Below, one piece after another: positions 25,331 to 33,980 of a stretch of DNA of 64,000 nt. The position numbers and the translations under genes are program-made. Below the pieces are notes generated by a model. That model was given only the letters and a program-made list of their open reading frames with translations. It was not told the origin of the DNA and ran no database searches. How positions within the stretch are numbered: position 1 is the first letter of the stretch; every line of letters starts with the position of its first letter. This DNA is from Bradyrhizobium sp. (GTDB lineage: Bacteria; Pseudomonadota; Alphaproteobacteria; Rhizobiales; Xanthobacteraceae). The stretch covers positions 118,540 through 182,539 of the forward strand of contig NZ_JACRMG010000035.1 of assembly GCF_016219575.1 (NCBI RefSeq), read 5' to 3'.

Positions 25331-25636
25331 TGGATAGTCTCCCGATGATTGAGCTGGCCGGCGGGTCATCCACCGGCGATGGAACAACGGCGTCGTCAGG
25401 GTGGGGTGAGACAGCGTCGTCGTTGGCCGAATTACGGGAGGTTCTGGCCGGGGTTTCGGATGAAAATTTTTCGTGATTCTTGAAACTAACGGTTGGCGTG
25501 ATCGTGAGGCGCTGTCGTCCCGGCCAAGCAAGGTCTTGTAGGGTGGGCAAAGGCGCAACGCGCTGTGCCCTCCCTCACGGTCCGTGCTCTCGAAGGTGGG
25601 CACGCTTCGCTTTGCCCACCCTACAAGAGTCCTTTC
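25331..25636. other. intergenic region between fasciclin and SDR genes
   Basis: About 300 bases without a supported gene. 25331-25500 is the probable promoter of the fasciclin gene on the minus strand; 25538-25624 is a family A repeat. A GAAAC-N16-CGTG pattern near 25485 is on the plus strand and points at no gene. Confidence 0.5.
25538..25624. repeat. bipartite palindromic repeat, family A
   Basis: GTAGGGTGGGCAAAG and CTTTGCCCACCCTAC are perfect outer arms; the inner left arm is altered (GTGCCCTCC) versus GGTGGGCAC on the right. Confidence 0.85.
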
Positions 25637-26398
25637 TCAATCATTGCTCTTCGGCGTGGCGATGAAGCCGCGGTTATGCGTCGGGCTGATCAGGATCTCG
25701 TTGATGCAGACCCGCGGCGGCAGGCTGGCGACGAAGGCGATGGTGCGGCCGCAATCCTCGGGCTGCAGCATTTTGGCCTGCTCGGCCGCGCTCGGCGGCA
25801 CCGGGCGCGACTTGAGGATGGGCGTGGCCACCTCGCCCGGCGACAGGCAGCAGGCGCGCAAGCCGTTGACGCACTCGTCCATGTTGAAGGAATGGGTCAG
25901 CGCCAGCACCGCATGCTTGGTCGTGGTGTAGGCAGGGCCCGTCATCTTCGAGACATGGCGGCCGGCCCAGGACGCGACATTGATGATGCTGCCGTCCTTC
26001 TGCTTGCGCATGATGGGCAACACTGCGCGCATGCAATAGAGCACGCCGTTGAGGTTGATATCGACGACCTTGTTCCAGCCGTCGAGGTCGAAATCCTCCC
26101 AGCTCCGCTTCGGCACGTTGACGCCGGCGCTGTTGACGAGGAGGTCGATGCGGCCGTGTTTGGCGACGATCGCCCCGGCCGCCTTGTTGACCTCGTCCTT
26201 GTTGCTGACATCGAGGGCGATCGCCTCGGCCTGGCCGCCCTTGGCCACAATCTTGGCCACGACGCGATCTAGCTCCTGCTTGCGGCGGCCCGAAACCACC
26301 ACGATCCAGCCGTCTGCCGCCAGAAATTCCGCCCCGGACTCGCCGATACCCGAGCCTCCGCCGGTCACCCAGGCCACGCGTTTCCCGCTATTTGTCAT
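25637..26398 (-). CDS. short-chain dehydrogenase/reductase
   Basis: From ATG at 26398 the protein is 253 residues. It has the cofactor motif TGGGSGIGESGA, NSAGVNV, and the catalytic Tyr/Lys in GPAYTTTKHAVLALT with an upstream Ser (INVASWAGR). GRRKQELDRV suggests NADP preference. The substrate is unknown. It diverges from matB by 85 bases; there is no other pathway gene next to it. Confidence 0.88.
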   Translation of the reverse strand: MTNSGKRVAWVTGGGSGIGESGAEFLAADGWIVVVSGRRKQELDRVVAKIVAKGGQAEAIALDVSNKDEVNKAAGAIVAKHGRIDLLVNSAGVNVPKRSWEDFDLDGWNKVVDINLNGVLYCMRAVLPIMRKQKDGSIINVASWAGRHVSKMTGPAYTTTKHAVLALTHSFNMDECVNGLRACCLSPGEVATPILKSRPVPPSAAEQAKMLQPEDCGRTIAFVASLPPRVCINEILISPTHNRGFIATPKSND

Positions 26399-26483
26399 GC
26401 AAACTGTCTCCGTTGCTTTTTGAAGGGCGTTTTTGCTAATCCAGCCCGGAATTTGCCGGCCAGCGCCCCTCAGGGAATGTTGC

Positions 26484-28010
26484 ATGAACACGACCGCCAA
26501 CGCCAACCTGTTTTCCCGCCTGTTCGATCACCTCGACGATCCCGCGCGGCTTGCGATCGAGGAGCTCGACGGCACGCGCATCAGCTACGCCGACCTGATC
26601 GCCCGCGCAGGGCAAATGGCGAATGTGCTGGTTTCGCGCGGGGTCAAGGTCGGCGACCGCGTTGCGGCGCAGACCGAGAAGTCCGTGCCGGCGCTGGTGC
26701 TGTATCTGGCGACGGTGCGCGCCGGCGCAGTCTACCTGCCGCTCAACACGGCCTATACGCTGAACGAGCTCGAATATTTCATCGGCGATGCCGAGCCGTC
26801 GCTGGTGGTGTGCGATCCTGCGAAGGCCGAAGGCATCGGCAAGATCGCGGCGAAGGTGGGCGCCAAGGTCGAGACGCTCGGCGCCGACGGCAAGGGCTCG
26901 CTGACTGAAGCAGCAAGCAAGGCCAGCCCCGACTTCAAGACGGCACCGCGTGAAAATGACGATCTCGCCGCGATCCTCTACACCTCGGGCACGACCGGCC
27001 GTTCCAAGGGCGCGATGCTCTCTCACGACAATCTCGCATCGAACTCGCTGTCTCTGGTCGGTTACTGGCGCTTTGGCAAGGACGACATCCTGATCCACGC
27101 GCTGCCGATCTACCACACCCACGGCCTGTTCGTGGCGAGCAACGTCACGCTGTTCGCCCGCGCCTCGATGATCTTCCTGCCGAAGTTCGATCCCGAGCTG
27201 ATCCTGAAGCTGATGGCGCGCGCCACCGTGCTGATGGGCGTGCCGACCTTCTACACGCGGCTTCTTCAACACCCGGGCCTGTCGAAGGAGTCGACAAAGC
27301 ACATGCGGTTGTTCGTTTCCGGCTCGGCGCCGCTGCTGGCCGACACCCATCGCGAATGGTCGGCGCGTACGGGCCATGCCGTGCTCGAGCGTTACGGCAT
27401 GACCGAGACCAACATGAACACGTCGAACCCCTATGACGGCGACCGCGTGCCCGGCGCCGTCGGCTTTCCGCTGCCCGGCGTCTCCGTGCGCGTCACCGAT
27501 CCCGACACCGGCAGGGAAGTCGCGCGCGAGGAAATCGGCATGATCGAGGTCAAGGGGCCGAACGTGTTCAAGGGTTACTGGCGCATGCCGGAGAAGACGA
27601 AGTCCGAATTCCGCGACGACGGCTTCTTCATCACCGGCGACCTCGGCAAGATCGACGGCAAGGGCTATGTGCACATCGTCGGCCGCGGCAAGGATCTGGT
27701 GATCTCCGGCGGCTTCAACGTGTACCCGAAGGAAATCGAAAGCGAGATCGACGCCATGCCCGGCGTGGTCGAGTCCGCCGTGATCGGCGTGCCGCATGCC
27801 GATTTCGGCGAGGGCGTCACCGCAGTCGTGGTCTGCAACAAGGGCGCCGCCGTCACGGAAGCCTCCGTGCTGAAGGCGCTCGACGGCCGGCTGGCGAAAT
27901 TCAAGATGCCGAAGCGGGTGTTCATCGTGGACGACCTGCCGCGCAATGCCATGGGCAAGGTGCAGAAGAATATTCTGCGGGACAGTTACGCGAAGATTTA
28001 TTCGAAGTGA
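26484..28010 (+). CDS. matB: malonyl-CoA synthetase (malonate-CoA ligase)
   Basis: The 508-residue adenylate-forming enzyme starts at the ATG at 26484, with AGGGA upstream. Signature YTSGTTGRSKGAMLSH (P-loop), HALPIYHTHGLFVASNVT, RYGMTETNMNTSNPYDG and the C-terminal GKGYVHIVGRGKDLVISGGFNVYPKEIE match rhizobial MatB, which makes malonyl-CoA from malonate. No matA or matC neighbours are seen here. The 3' end PRNAMGKVQKN has the catalytic Lys of the family. Confidence 0.9.
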   Translation: MNTTANANLFSRLFDHLDDPARLAIEELDGTRISYADLIARAGQMANVLVSRGVKVGDRVAAQTEKSVPALVLYLATVRAGAVYLPLNTAYTLNELEYFIGDAEPSLVVCDPAKAEGIGKIAAKVGAKVETLGADGKGSLTEAASKASPDFKTAPRENDDLAAILYTSGTTGRSKGAMLSHDNLASNSLSLVGYWRFGKDDILIHALPIYHTHGLFVASNVTLFARASMIFLPKFDPELILKLMARATVLMGVPTFYTRLLQHPGLSKESTKHMRLFVSGSAPLLADTHREWSARTGHAVLERYGMTETNMNTSNPYDGDRVPGAVGFPLPGVSVRVTDPDTGREVAREEIGMIEVKGPNVFKGYWRMPEKTKSEFRDDGFFITGDLGKIDGKGYVHIVGRGKDLVISGGFNVYPKEIESEIDAMPGVVESAVIGVPHADFGEGVTAVVVCNKGAAVTEASVLKALDGRLAKFKMPKRVFIVDDLPRNAMGKVQKNILRDSYAKIYSK

Positions 28011-28137
28011 CGGTGTAAGGCCTTTGAACCGGCGCTCGAGCCCCTCGCCCCGTCATTCAAGGGCGGGCGCCCCCCGCCTTCCCGCTATCGTCCTGGCCAA
28101 CGACGGGTTACCCTGCCCGGCCCTGGGGAGCGACAGC

Positions 28138-28626
28138 ATGGACCGGAACCGGGCCGCGGAAATCCAGAAGCATCTGCTCGAAGCCTCCGACGCGCTGGAT
28201 CGCGTGACCGAGGCGATGTTCAGGCTCGACAAGGACGAGCGAAAGGCTTTTTCGGAAGTCCTGTTTGAAGTACATGACGCGCTGCACTTCGGCTTGTTGC
28301 GGGCGCTCTACGCGGAGCACCCGGAACTAAGGCCCCCGGACGAGCCGCCGCACATCAGCAGCACTCTGCGCTGGAAGGATGTGACGCTGCCGGATTCGAT
28401 TTCCGAGGCCGACATCGACACGGCGATCCTTGCGGCCCTTACCCCGAGATTGCAGAAGACCGCGACGGTGATCACAAAGGCCTTCCACCACTGCCACGAG
28501 CGCGCCATGGCGATCAGTTACGAAATGCTGGGCGCCCGCATCGTCGCGCTGGCGAAAGCGGGCCGCATCGAAGGCGCCGGCGACCTGCGCATGTGGCGCC
28601 ACAGCGAGGTGCGGCTGCGGCCCTAG
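28138..28626 (+). CDS. unrecognised soluble protein, DUF3658-like C-terminus
   Basis: The 162-residue product from ATG 28138 has an N-terminal helical part (MDRNRAAEIQKHLLEASDAL) and a C-terminal segment ending IEGAGDLRMWRHSEVRL, resembling the DUF3658 module seen in some DUF1835-containing proteins. His residues cluster in FHHCHERAM. No enzymatic motif is evident. It stands alone between matB and the TauE gene. Confidence 0.6.
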   Translation: MDRNRAAEIQKHLLEASDALDRVTEAMFRLDKDERKAFSEVLFEVHDALHFGLLRALYAEHPELRPPDEPPHISSTLRWKDVTLPDSISEADIDTAILAALTPRLQKTATVITKAFHHCHERAMAISYEMLGARIVALAKAGRIEGAGDLRMWRHSEVRLRP

Positions 28627-28690
28627 GAGTTACTGCCTGCTCAGCTGGCTCACGACGAACCGCCCACCGACGATGAAGGGTAGCAGCGCG

Positions 28691-28774
28691 GTAGGATGGG
28701 TTGAGCCCTTGCGAAACCCATTATGGTCGCCGCGAAAAGATCGATGGGTTTCGCTTGCGCTCTACCCATCCTAC
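28691..28774. repeat. bipartite palindromic repeat, family A-like, diverged
   Basis: GTAGGATGGG at the left matches CCCATCCTAC at the right; GCGAAACCCAT and ATGGGTTTCGC are the inner pair. Same design as family A with a different core. Confidence 0.75.
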
Positions 28775-28781
28775 GAATCCG

Positions 28782-29645
28782 TCATTGTCCGCTCAGCAAG
28801 CTTATCACAAAGCGGCCGCCGACGAGGAAGAGGTAGCAGGCGAACGCTGTTTCCAGTTTCCGTTTCGACAGCGCGTGCGCGGCGCGCACGCCGAGCGGCG
28901 CGGTGAGAAGCGTGGTCGGCATCACCACCAGCGCGCCGATCAGCGAGACATAGCCGAGCGAAAACGGCAGCTGCAACGCGGCGACATCGGGGAAGCGCGC
29001 CGCCGCAGGCCAGCCGGCATAGACATAGCCGAGCGCGCCGGGGATCGAGATCAGCACCGCCAGCGCCGAGGAGGTGGCGACCGCCTGGTGGATCGGCCGG
29101 CCGTAGAAGGTCATCAGCAGGTTGGCGAACAGCCCGCCGCCGACGCCCATCAGGGTCGAGAGGATGCCGATGAAGAAGCCGTAGATGCGCATCAGCGGAC
29201 CTGTCGGCACCTCATCGCCGAACTTCCAGTTATCGCGCGCCAGGAACAGCCGGACGGCAGCCGACCAGGCGACGCAGACGAACACGATCTTGAACAGCCG
29301 CTCCGGTGCTACGCGCGCGGTGATGCTGCCGGCGATGACGCCGATCACCACGGGCAGCCACCACAGCTTCAAGATCGCCATGTCGACCGCACCGCGCCGG
29401 TAGTGGGCGCGGAACGAGGCGATCGAGGTCGGAATGATGATGGCAAGCGAGGTGCCGATGCAGAGCGGCATGCGCACTTCCAGCGGCACGCCGGCCAGCC
29501 GAAAGCACTCATAGAACACGGGCACCAGCACCGCGCCGCCGCCGATGCCGAAAATCCCGGCCAGGAAGCCCGACACCGCGCCGACGAAAACCAGCAGCAA
29601 CGCCAGCTCGACAAGCTCGACGGGACTGAGCCCTGCGATCGCCAT
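28782..29645 (-). CDS. TauE/SafE-family sulfite/anion exporter-like permease
   Basis: The 287-residue protein has eight or nine membrane segments with the duplicated glycine-rich motifs GFLAGIFGIGGGAVLVPVF and STLMGVGGGLFANLLM that define the family. It likely exports or imports an organosulfur or carboxylate anion; the substrate is unknown. ATG at 29645 is preferred over the earlier 29681 start. It diverges from the sdh operon across about 250 bases. Confidence 0.88.
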   Translation of the reverse strand: MAIAGLSPVELVELALLLVFVGAVSGFLAGIFGIGGGAVLVPVFYECFRLAGVPLEVRMPLCIGTSLAIIIPTSIASFRAHYRRGAVDMAILKLWWLPVVIGVIAGSITARVAPERLFKIVFVCVAWSAAVRLFLARDNWKFGDEVPTGPLMRIYGFFIGILSTLMGVGGGLFANLLMTFYGRPIHQAVATSSALAVLISIPGALGYVYAGWPAAARFPDVAALQLPFSLGYVSLIGALVVMPTTLLTAPLGVRAAHALSKRKLETAFACYLFLVGGRFVISLLSGQ

Positions 29646-29746
29646 CTGCGGTTTCCTTGGGGGCGAACGCTGCCATCGCAAACGTTCATGAATCGTGCTT
29701 CAGGTATACCAGCCATCGAGCGTCGCTTGATCGATGTCAACGCCCG

Positions 29747-29791
29747 CAAATGCAAGGCTCATACGTAGGTATGAACGGGAGTTCGCATTTG
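29747..29791. promoter_or_regulatory. nested inverted repeats upstream of sdhC
   Basis: TCATAC (29759-29764) and GTATGA (29769-29774) are separated by GTAG, and outside them CAAATGC (29747-29753) is mirrored by GCATTTG (29785-29791). It could be an operator for the divergent TauE gene or for sdh. Confidence 0.35.
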
Positions 29792-29893
29792 ATGGTTTTC
29801 TTGATTGCGCTGTCTTGTTCGACTCCGTAAATAGAATTTCTCTACGCGCTCGCGTCGGGCCGCCAGCGGTCCCCGCCAACTTTCAAAGCCGCC

Positions 29894-30292
29894 ATGACCG
29901 CCAGGATCGAACGACCGCTCTCGCCGCATTTGCAGACCTATCGCGTGACGCTGACGATGGCGCTTTCCATCATCCATCGCGCCACCGGGGTTGCGCTGTA
30001 TTTCGGCACGCTGCTGCTGGCCTGGTGGCTGGTCGCAGTCGCCACCGGCCCGGGCGCCTATTCCTACGTGCAGGCCTTCACTTCCAGCCTGATCGGCAAG
30101 CTAATCGTGTTCGGTTACACGTGGGCGCTGCTGCATCACCTCGTCAGCGGCATCCGCTATTTCTTCTGGGACCTCGGTTACGGCTTCAAGGCCAACGAGC
30201 GCGAGGCGCTGACCTGGGGCGCGCTGATCGCAGGCATCTCGCTGACCCTGCTGGTCTGGATCATCGCCTATGCCATCGGAGCCGGCCGATGA
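29894..30292 (+). CDS. sdhC: succinate dehydrogenase cytochrome b556 subunit
   Basis: The 132-residue membrane anchor begins MTARIERPLSPHLQTYRVTL and has three membrane segments. SIIHRATGVALYFGTLLL carries the conserved haem-region signature SxxHRxTG and LLHHLVSGIRYFFWDLG the haem-binding His. It receives electrons from SdhB to reduce quinone. Its TGA overlaps the ATG of sdhD. Confidence 0.95.
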   Translation: MTARIERPLSPHLQTYRVTLTMALSIIHRATGVALYFGTLLLAWWLVAVATGPGAYSYVQAFTSSLIGKLIVFGYTWALLHHLVSGIRYFFWDLGYGFKANEREALTWGALIAGISLTLLVWIIAYAIGAGR

Positions 30293-30678
30293 GCGGTCCT
30301 TCTCTCCGCACGCCGCTGGCCCGCGTCCGTTCGCTCGGCTCCTCGCATTCCGGCACCAAGGATTTCTGGCGCCAGCGCCTCACCGCGGTGGCGATGGCGC
30401 TCCTGATCGTGCCGGTCATCGTCATCGTGCTGATGCTGCTCGGCCGCAACCAGGCCGGTGCCAAGCAAATCCTCGCCCAGCTGCCGATCGCGATCATCCT
30501 GCTGCTCTTCATAATTGCCAGCGCATGGCACATGAAGATCGGGATGCAGATCGTCATCGAGGACTACATCCATGGCGAGAAGACCAAGCTCGCGCTGGTC
30601 ATGGCGAACAATTTCTTCTGCATCGCGGTGGCGCTGGCTTCGATCTACGCCATCCTGAAACTTTCTTCCGGAGTTTAG
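30289..30678 (+). CDS. sdhD: succinate dehydrogenase membrane anchor subunit
   Basis: The 129-residue protein begins MSGPSLRTPLARVRSLGSSH and has three membrane segments (AMALLIVPVIVIVLMLL, ILLLFIIASAW, FFCIAVALASIYAI). AWHMKIGMQIVIEDYIHG has the conserved His and Asp-Tyr region near the quinone site. ATG overlaps the sdhC stop (ATGA). It is followed by sdhA after four bases. Confidence 0.94.
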   Translation: MSGPSLRTPLARVRSLGSSHSGTKDFWRQRLTAVAMALLIVPVIVIVLMLLGRNQAGAKQILAQLPIAIILLLFIIASAWHMKIGMQIVIEDYIHGEKTKLALVMANNFFCIAVALASIYAILKLSSGV

Positions 30679-30682
30679 CCCC

Positions 30683-32521
30683 ATGGCCGACGGCAACGGC
30701 AAGGCCGCAAATGGCAATGGGCCGGCCACCAACGGCAAGGCCTATCCAATCGAGGACCACACCTACGACGTGGTGGTGGTCGGCGCCGGCGGCGCGGGCC
30801 TGCGCGCGGTGGTCGGCTGCAGCGAAGCGGGCCTGCGCACCGCCTGCATCACCAAGGTTTTCCCGACCCGCTCGCACACGGTGGCGGCACAAGGCGGCAT
30901 CTCGGCCTCGCTCGGCAACATGCATCCCGACGACTGGCGCTGGCACATGTACGACACCGTCAAGGGGTCGGACTGGCTCGGCGACCAGGACGCCATCGAA
31001 TACATGGTGCGCCAGGCGCCGGAGGCCGTCTACGAACTCGAGCACTGGGGCGTGCCGTTCTCGCGCACCGAGGACGGCAAGATCTATCAGCGGCCGTTCG
31101 GCGGCATGACGGTAGACTACGGCAAGGGCCAGGCGCAGCGCACCTGCGCCGCCGCCGACCGCACCGGCCATGCCATGCTGCATACGATGTACGGCCAGGC
31201 GCTGCGCCACTCAGCCGAGTTCTACATCGAGTTCTTCGCCATCGACCTGATCATGGACGACCAGGGCGCCTGCCGTGGCGTCATCGCACTCAAGCTCGAT
31301 GACGGCACCATCCATCGCTTCCGGGCGCAGACCACGATCCTCGCCACCGGCGGCTATGGCCGCATCTACTATTCCTGCACCGGCGCCCACACCCAGACCG
31401 GGGACGGCAGCGCGATGGCGTTGCGCGCCGGGCTTCCGCTGCAGGACATGGAATTCGTCCAGTTCCACCCGACCGGCATCTACGGCGCCGGCTGCCTGGT
31501 CACCGAAGGTGCGCGCGGCGAAGGCGGATATCTGGTCAACTCGGAAGGCGAGCGTTTCATGGAACGCTATGCGCCGTCCGCCAAGGATCTCGCCTCCCGC
31601 GACGTCGTCTCGCGCGCGATGACGATGGAAATCCGGGAAGGCCGCGGCGTGGGCAAGAAGCGCGACCACATCTACCTGCACCTCGACCATCTCGATCCCA
31701 AGGTGCTGCACGAACGCCTGCCGGGCATTTCCGAATCGTCGCGCATCTTCGCCAATGTCGACGTTACCCGCGAACCGATCCCGATCGTTCCGACCGCCCA
31801 CTACAACATGGGCGGCATCCCCACCAATTACCATGGCGAGGTTCTGACCAAGAAGAACGGCGACGAAAATGCCGTGGTGCCCGGACTGATGGCGATCGGC
31901 GAGGCGGCTTGCGTCTCCGTGCACGGCGCCAACCGCCTCGGCTCCAACTCGCTGATCGACCTCGTCGTGTTCGGCCGCTCGGCGGCGCTGCGCCTTGCCG
32001 AAAAGCTGACGCCAAACGGCAAGCAACCGGAGCTGCCGAAGGATTCGTCCGATCTCGCGCTCGGCCGGCTCGACCATTACCGCAACGCCTCCGGCGGCAC
32101 GCCGACCGCCAAGCTGCGCGATTCCATGCAGCATGTGATGCAGAACAATTGCGCGGTGTTCCGTACCGGTGACGTGCTGAATGAGGGCCATAACCTCATT
32201 CACAAGGTGCATGCCGGGATCAGCGACGTCGGCACCTCCGACCGTTCGCTGGTGTGGAATTCCGACCTGATCGAGACGCTGGAATTCGACAATCTGATCG
32301 TGCAGGCGGTGGTGACGATGGATTCGGCTGCCAACCGCACCGAGAGCCGCGGCGCCCATGCGCGCGAAGATTTCCCGGACCGCGACGACAAGAACTGGAT
32401 GAAGCATACGCTGGCGTGGATCGGCCAGGACGGCAAGACCACGATCGACTACCGCCAGGTGCACAACTACACCATGACCAACGACGTGCAGTACATCCCG
32501 CCGAAGGCGCGCGTGTACTGA
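30683..32521 (+). CDS. sdhA: succinate dehydrogenase flavoprotein subunit
   Basis: The 612-residue subunit oxidises succinate to fumarate. It shows the FAD-binding VVVVGAGGAGLRAV, SHTVAAQGG where His65 likely carries covalent FAD, the catalytic region VQFHPTGIYGAGCLVTEGARGEGG, and PTAHYNMGGIPTNYHGEV. The N-terminal 20 residues are Gly/Asn-rich, an extension seen in some rhizobia. An inverted repeat separates it from sdhB. Confidence 0.97.
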   Translation: MADGNGKAANGNGPATNGKAYPIEDHTYDVVVVGAGGAGLRAVVGCSEAGLRTACITKVFPTRSHTVAAQGGISASLGNMHPDDWRWHMYDTVKGSDWLGDQDAIEYMVRQAPEAVYELEHWGVPFSRTEDGKIYQRPFGGMTVDYGKGQAQRTCAAADRTGHAMLHTMYGQALRHSAEFYIEFFAIDLIMDDQGACRGVIALKLDDGTIHRFRAQTTILATGGYGRIYYSCTGAHTQTGDGSAMALRAGLPLQDMEFVQFHPTGIYGAGCLVTEGARGEGGYLVNSEGERFMERYAPSAKDLASRDVVSRAMTMEIREGRGVGKKRDHIYLHLDHLDPKVLHERLPGISESSRIFANVDVTREPIPIVPTAHYNMGGIPTNYHGEVLTKKNGDENAVVPGLMAIGEAACVSVHGANRLGSNSLIDLVVFGRSAALRLAEKLTPNGKQPELPKDSSDLALGRLDHYRNASGGTPTAKLRDSMQHVMQNNCAVFRTGDVLNEGHNLIHKVHAGISDVGTSDRSLVWNSDLIETLEFDNLIVQAVVTMDSAANRTESRGAHAREDFPDRDDKNWMKHTLAWIGQDGKTTIDYRQVHNYTMTNDVQYIPPKARVY

Positions 32522-32530
32522 ACTCACCTG

Positions 32531-32602
32531 TCATGCGCGGGCTTGACCCGCGCATCCATCTTGCGAAGAGGATGGATTGCCGGGTCAAGCCCGGCAATGA
32601 CG
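32531..32602. repeat. palindromic repeat inside the sdh operon, family E
   Basis: TCATGCGCGGGCTTGACCCG is mirrored later by CCGGGTCAAGCCCGGCAATGA. It interrupts the otherwise tight sdhA-sdhB spacing. Related copies are at 33434-33523 and, shortened, at 40128-40169. Confidence 0.75.
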
Positions 32603-32624
32603 AAGGAAACCGCAGAGGCAAGAG

Positions 32625-33410
32625 ATGGTTGAATTCGCGCTTCCCAAGAATTCGAAGATCACCGGCGGCAAGACCTGGCCGAAGCCGGCCGGCGCCACCG
32701 CGACGCGCGAGTTCCGGGTCTATCGCTGGAATCCGGACGACGGCAAGAATCCGAGCGTCGACACCTATCACGTCGACATCAACGATTGCGGGCCGATGGT
32801 GCTGGACGGCCTGATCTGGATCAAGAACCACATCGACCCGACGCTGACCTTCCGCCGCTCCTGCCGCGAGGGCGTGTGCGGCTCCTGCGCCATGAACATC
32901 GACGGCCAGAACACGCTGGCCTGTACCAAGTCGATGCATGACGTCGGCTCCGGCGGCGCGGTCAAGGTCAACCCGCTGCCGCACCAGCCGGTCGTGAAGG
33001 ACCTGGTGCCCGATCTCACCAACTTCTACGCGCAATATGCCTCGATCGAGCCGTGGCTGCAGACGACCACGCCGACGCCGCAGAAGGAATGGAAGCAGAG
33101 CCACCAGGACCGCGAGAAGCTCGACGGGCTCTACGAATGCATCCTGTGCGCCTGCTGCTCGACCTCCTGCCCGAGCTATTGGTGGAACAGCGACCGCTTC
33201 CTCGGCCCGGCCGCGCTGTTGCAGGCGACGCGCTGGGTCAAGGATTCGCGCGACGAGGCGACCGGCGAGCGGCTCGACAATCTCGAGGATCCGTTCCGCC
33301 TCTACCGCTGCCACACCATCATGAACTGCGCCAAGGCATGCCCGAAGGGTCTCAATCCCTCGGAAGCGATCGCCGAGCTCAAGCTGAAGATGGTCGAGCG
33401 GCAGGTCTGA
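32625..33410 (+). CDS. sdhB: succinate dehydrogenase iron-sulfur subunit
   Basis: The 261-residue subunit has the 2Fe-2S ferredoxin domain (SCREGVCGSCAMNIDGQNTL) and the two C-terminal cluster motifs CILCACCSTSCPSYWW and CHTIMNCAKACPKGLNP for the 4Fe-4S and 3Fe-4S centres. It passes electrons from SdhA to SdhC/D. It begins 103 bases after sdhA because a repeat sits between. Another family E repeat follows. Confidence 0.97.
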   Translation: MVEFALPKNSKITGGKTWPKPAGATATREFRVYRWNPDDGKNPSVDTYHVDINDCGPMVLDGLIWIKNHIDPTLTFRRSCREGVCGSCAMNIDGQNTLACTKSMHDVGSGGAVKVNPLPHQPVVKDLVPDLTNFYAQYASIEPWLQTTTPTPQKEWKQSHQDREKLDGLYECILCACCSTSCPSYWWNSDRFLGPAALLQATRWVKDSRDEATGERLDNLEDPFRLYRCHTIMNCAKACPKGLNPSEAIAELKLKMVERQV

Positions 33411-33433
33411 TTTCAACCGATGGACTGACTTCC

Positions 33434-33523
33434 GTCATGGCCGGGCTTGTCCCGGCCATCCACGTTCTTGGCTCCCAATCGAAAAGAAAGACGTGGATGC
33501 CCGGCACAAGGCCGGGCATGACG
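33434..33523. repeat. palindromic repeat, family E
   Basis: GTCATGGCCGGGCTTGTCCC and GGCACAAGGCCGGGCATGAC are inverted partners; GGATGCC/GGCCATCC also pair. It probably acts as the 3' structure of the sdh message. Confidence 0.75.
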
Positions 33524-33568
33524 AGCCAAAACGCTAACACCTGAGTTGTGGCGAGAATTCAGATTTCC

Positions 33569-33593
33569 TGGAATCGCTCTAAGAGGGATTCCA
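33569..33593. promoter_or_regulatory. inverted repeat TGGAATC-N11-GATTCCA
   Basis: Seven-base arms at 33569-33575 and 33587-33593 with an 11-base spacer lie about 80 bases upstream of the PepSY/cytochrome b gene pair. It could be an operator; no known consensus is matched. Confidence 0.35.
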
Positions 33594-33674
33594 AACTTCT
33601 CCCGGCGGCCGCAATGCTAAGGCTCCCCGCATCCGGCACGGCTCGTGCCGCAGCTGTCCATGTGGGGAGAATTC

Positions 33675-33956
33675 ATGAAAGCGTTGAACAAGGTTTCGGC
33701 CGTGCTGGCGGTGTCGCTGTTTGCCGCAGCGCCTGCGCTGGCCGACGGTTTCAAGGACTGCACCAAGCTCGACAAGGCCTCATGGAAGCCGGCGAGCGAA
33801 GCCGAGGCCAAGGCCAGGGAAGCAGGCTACGAAGTGCGCCGCTCCAAGGTCGAAGGCTCGTGTTACGAGGTCTACGGCGTCAAGGGCGGCAAGCTCTTTG
33901 AGCTGTTCTACAGCCCCGAAGACCTCAGCCTGAAGAAGACCATCGCCAAGAACTGA
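33675..33956 (+). CDS. small periplasmic PepSY-type protein
   Basis: The 93-residue product begins with a signal peptide (KVSAVLAVSLFAAAPALA) and continues as one PepSY-like unit: EAEAKAREAGYEVRRSKVEGSCYEVYGVKGG, then FELFYSPEDLSLKK. The ATG at 33675 is preceded by GGGGAGAA. PepSY proteins are often encoded beside cytochrome b561; the gene 24 bases downstream is such a cytochrome, which suggests a shared role in haem or electron transfer. Confidence 0.8.
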   Translation: MKALNKVSAVLAVSLFAAAPALADGFKDCTKLDKASWKPASEAEAKAREAGYEVRRSKVEGSCYEVYGVKGGKLFELFYSPEDLSLKKTIAKN

Positions 33957-33980
33957 GACGGCCAGCGAGCAGGATCAGCC

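Noticed and set aside
26436..27797. Minus-strand frame of 453 codons opposite matB
   Set aside because: Shadow frame rich in Arg/His; matB on the plus strand has all adenylation motifs.
16492..28774. CRISPR-like array from the recurring GTGGGC repeats
   Set aside because: Copies are kilobases apart between genes, palindromic and without regular spacers.
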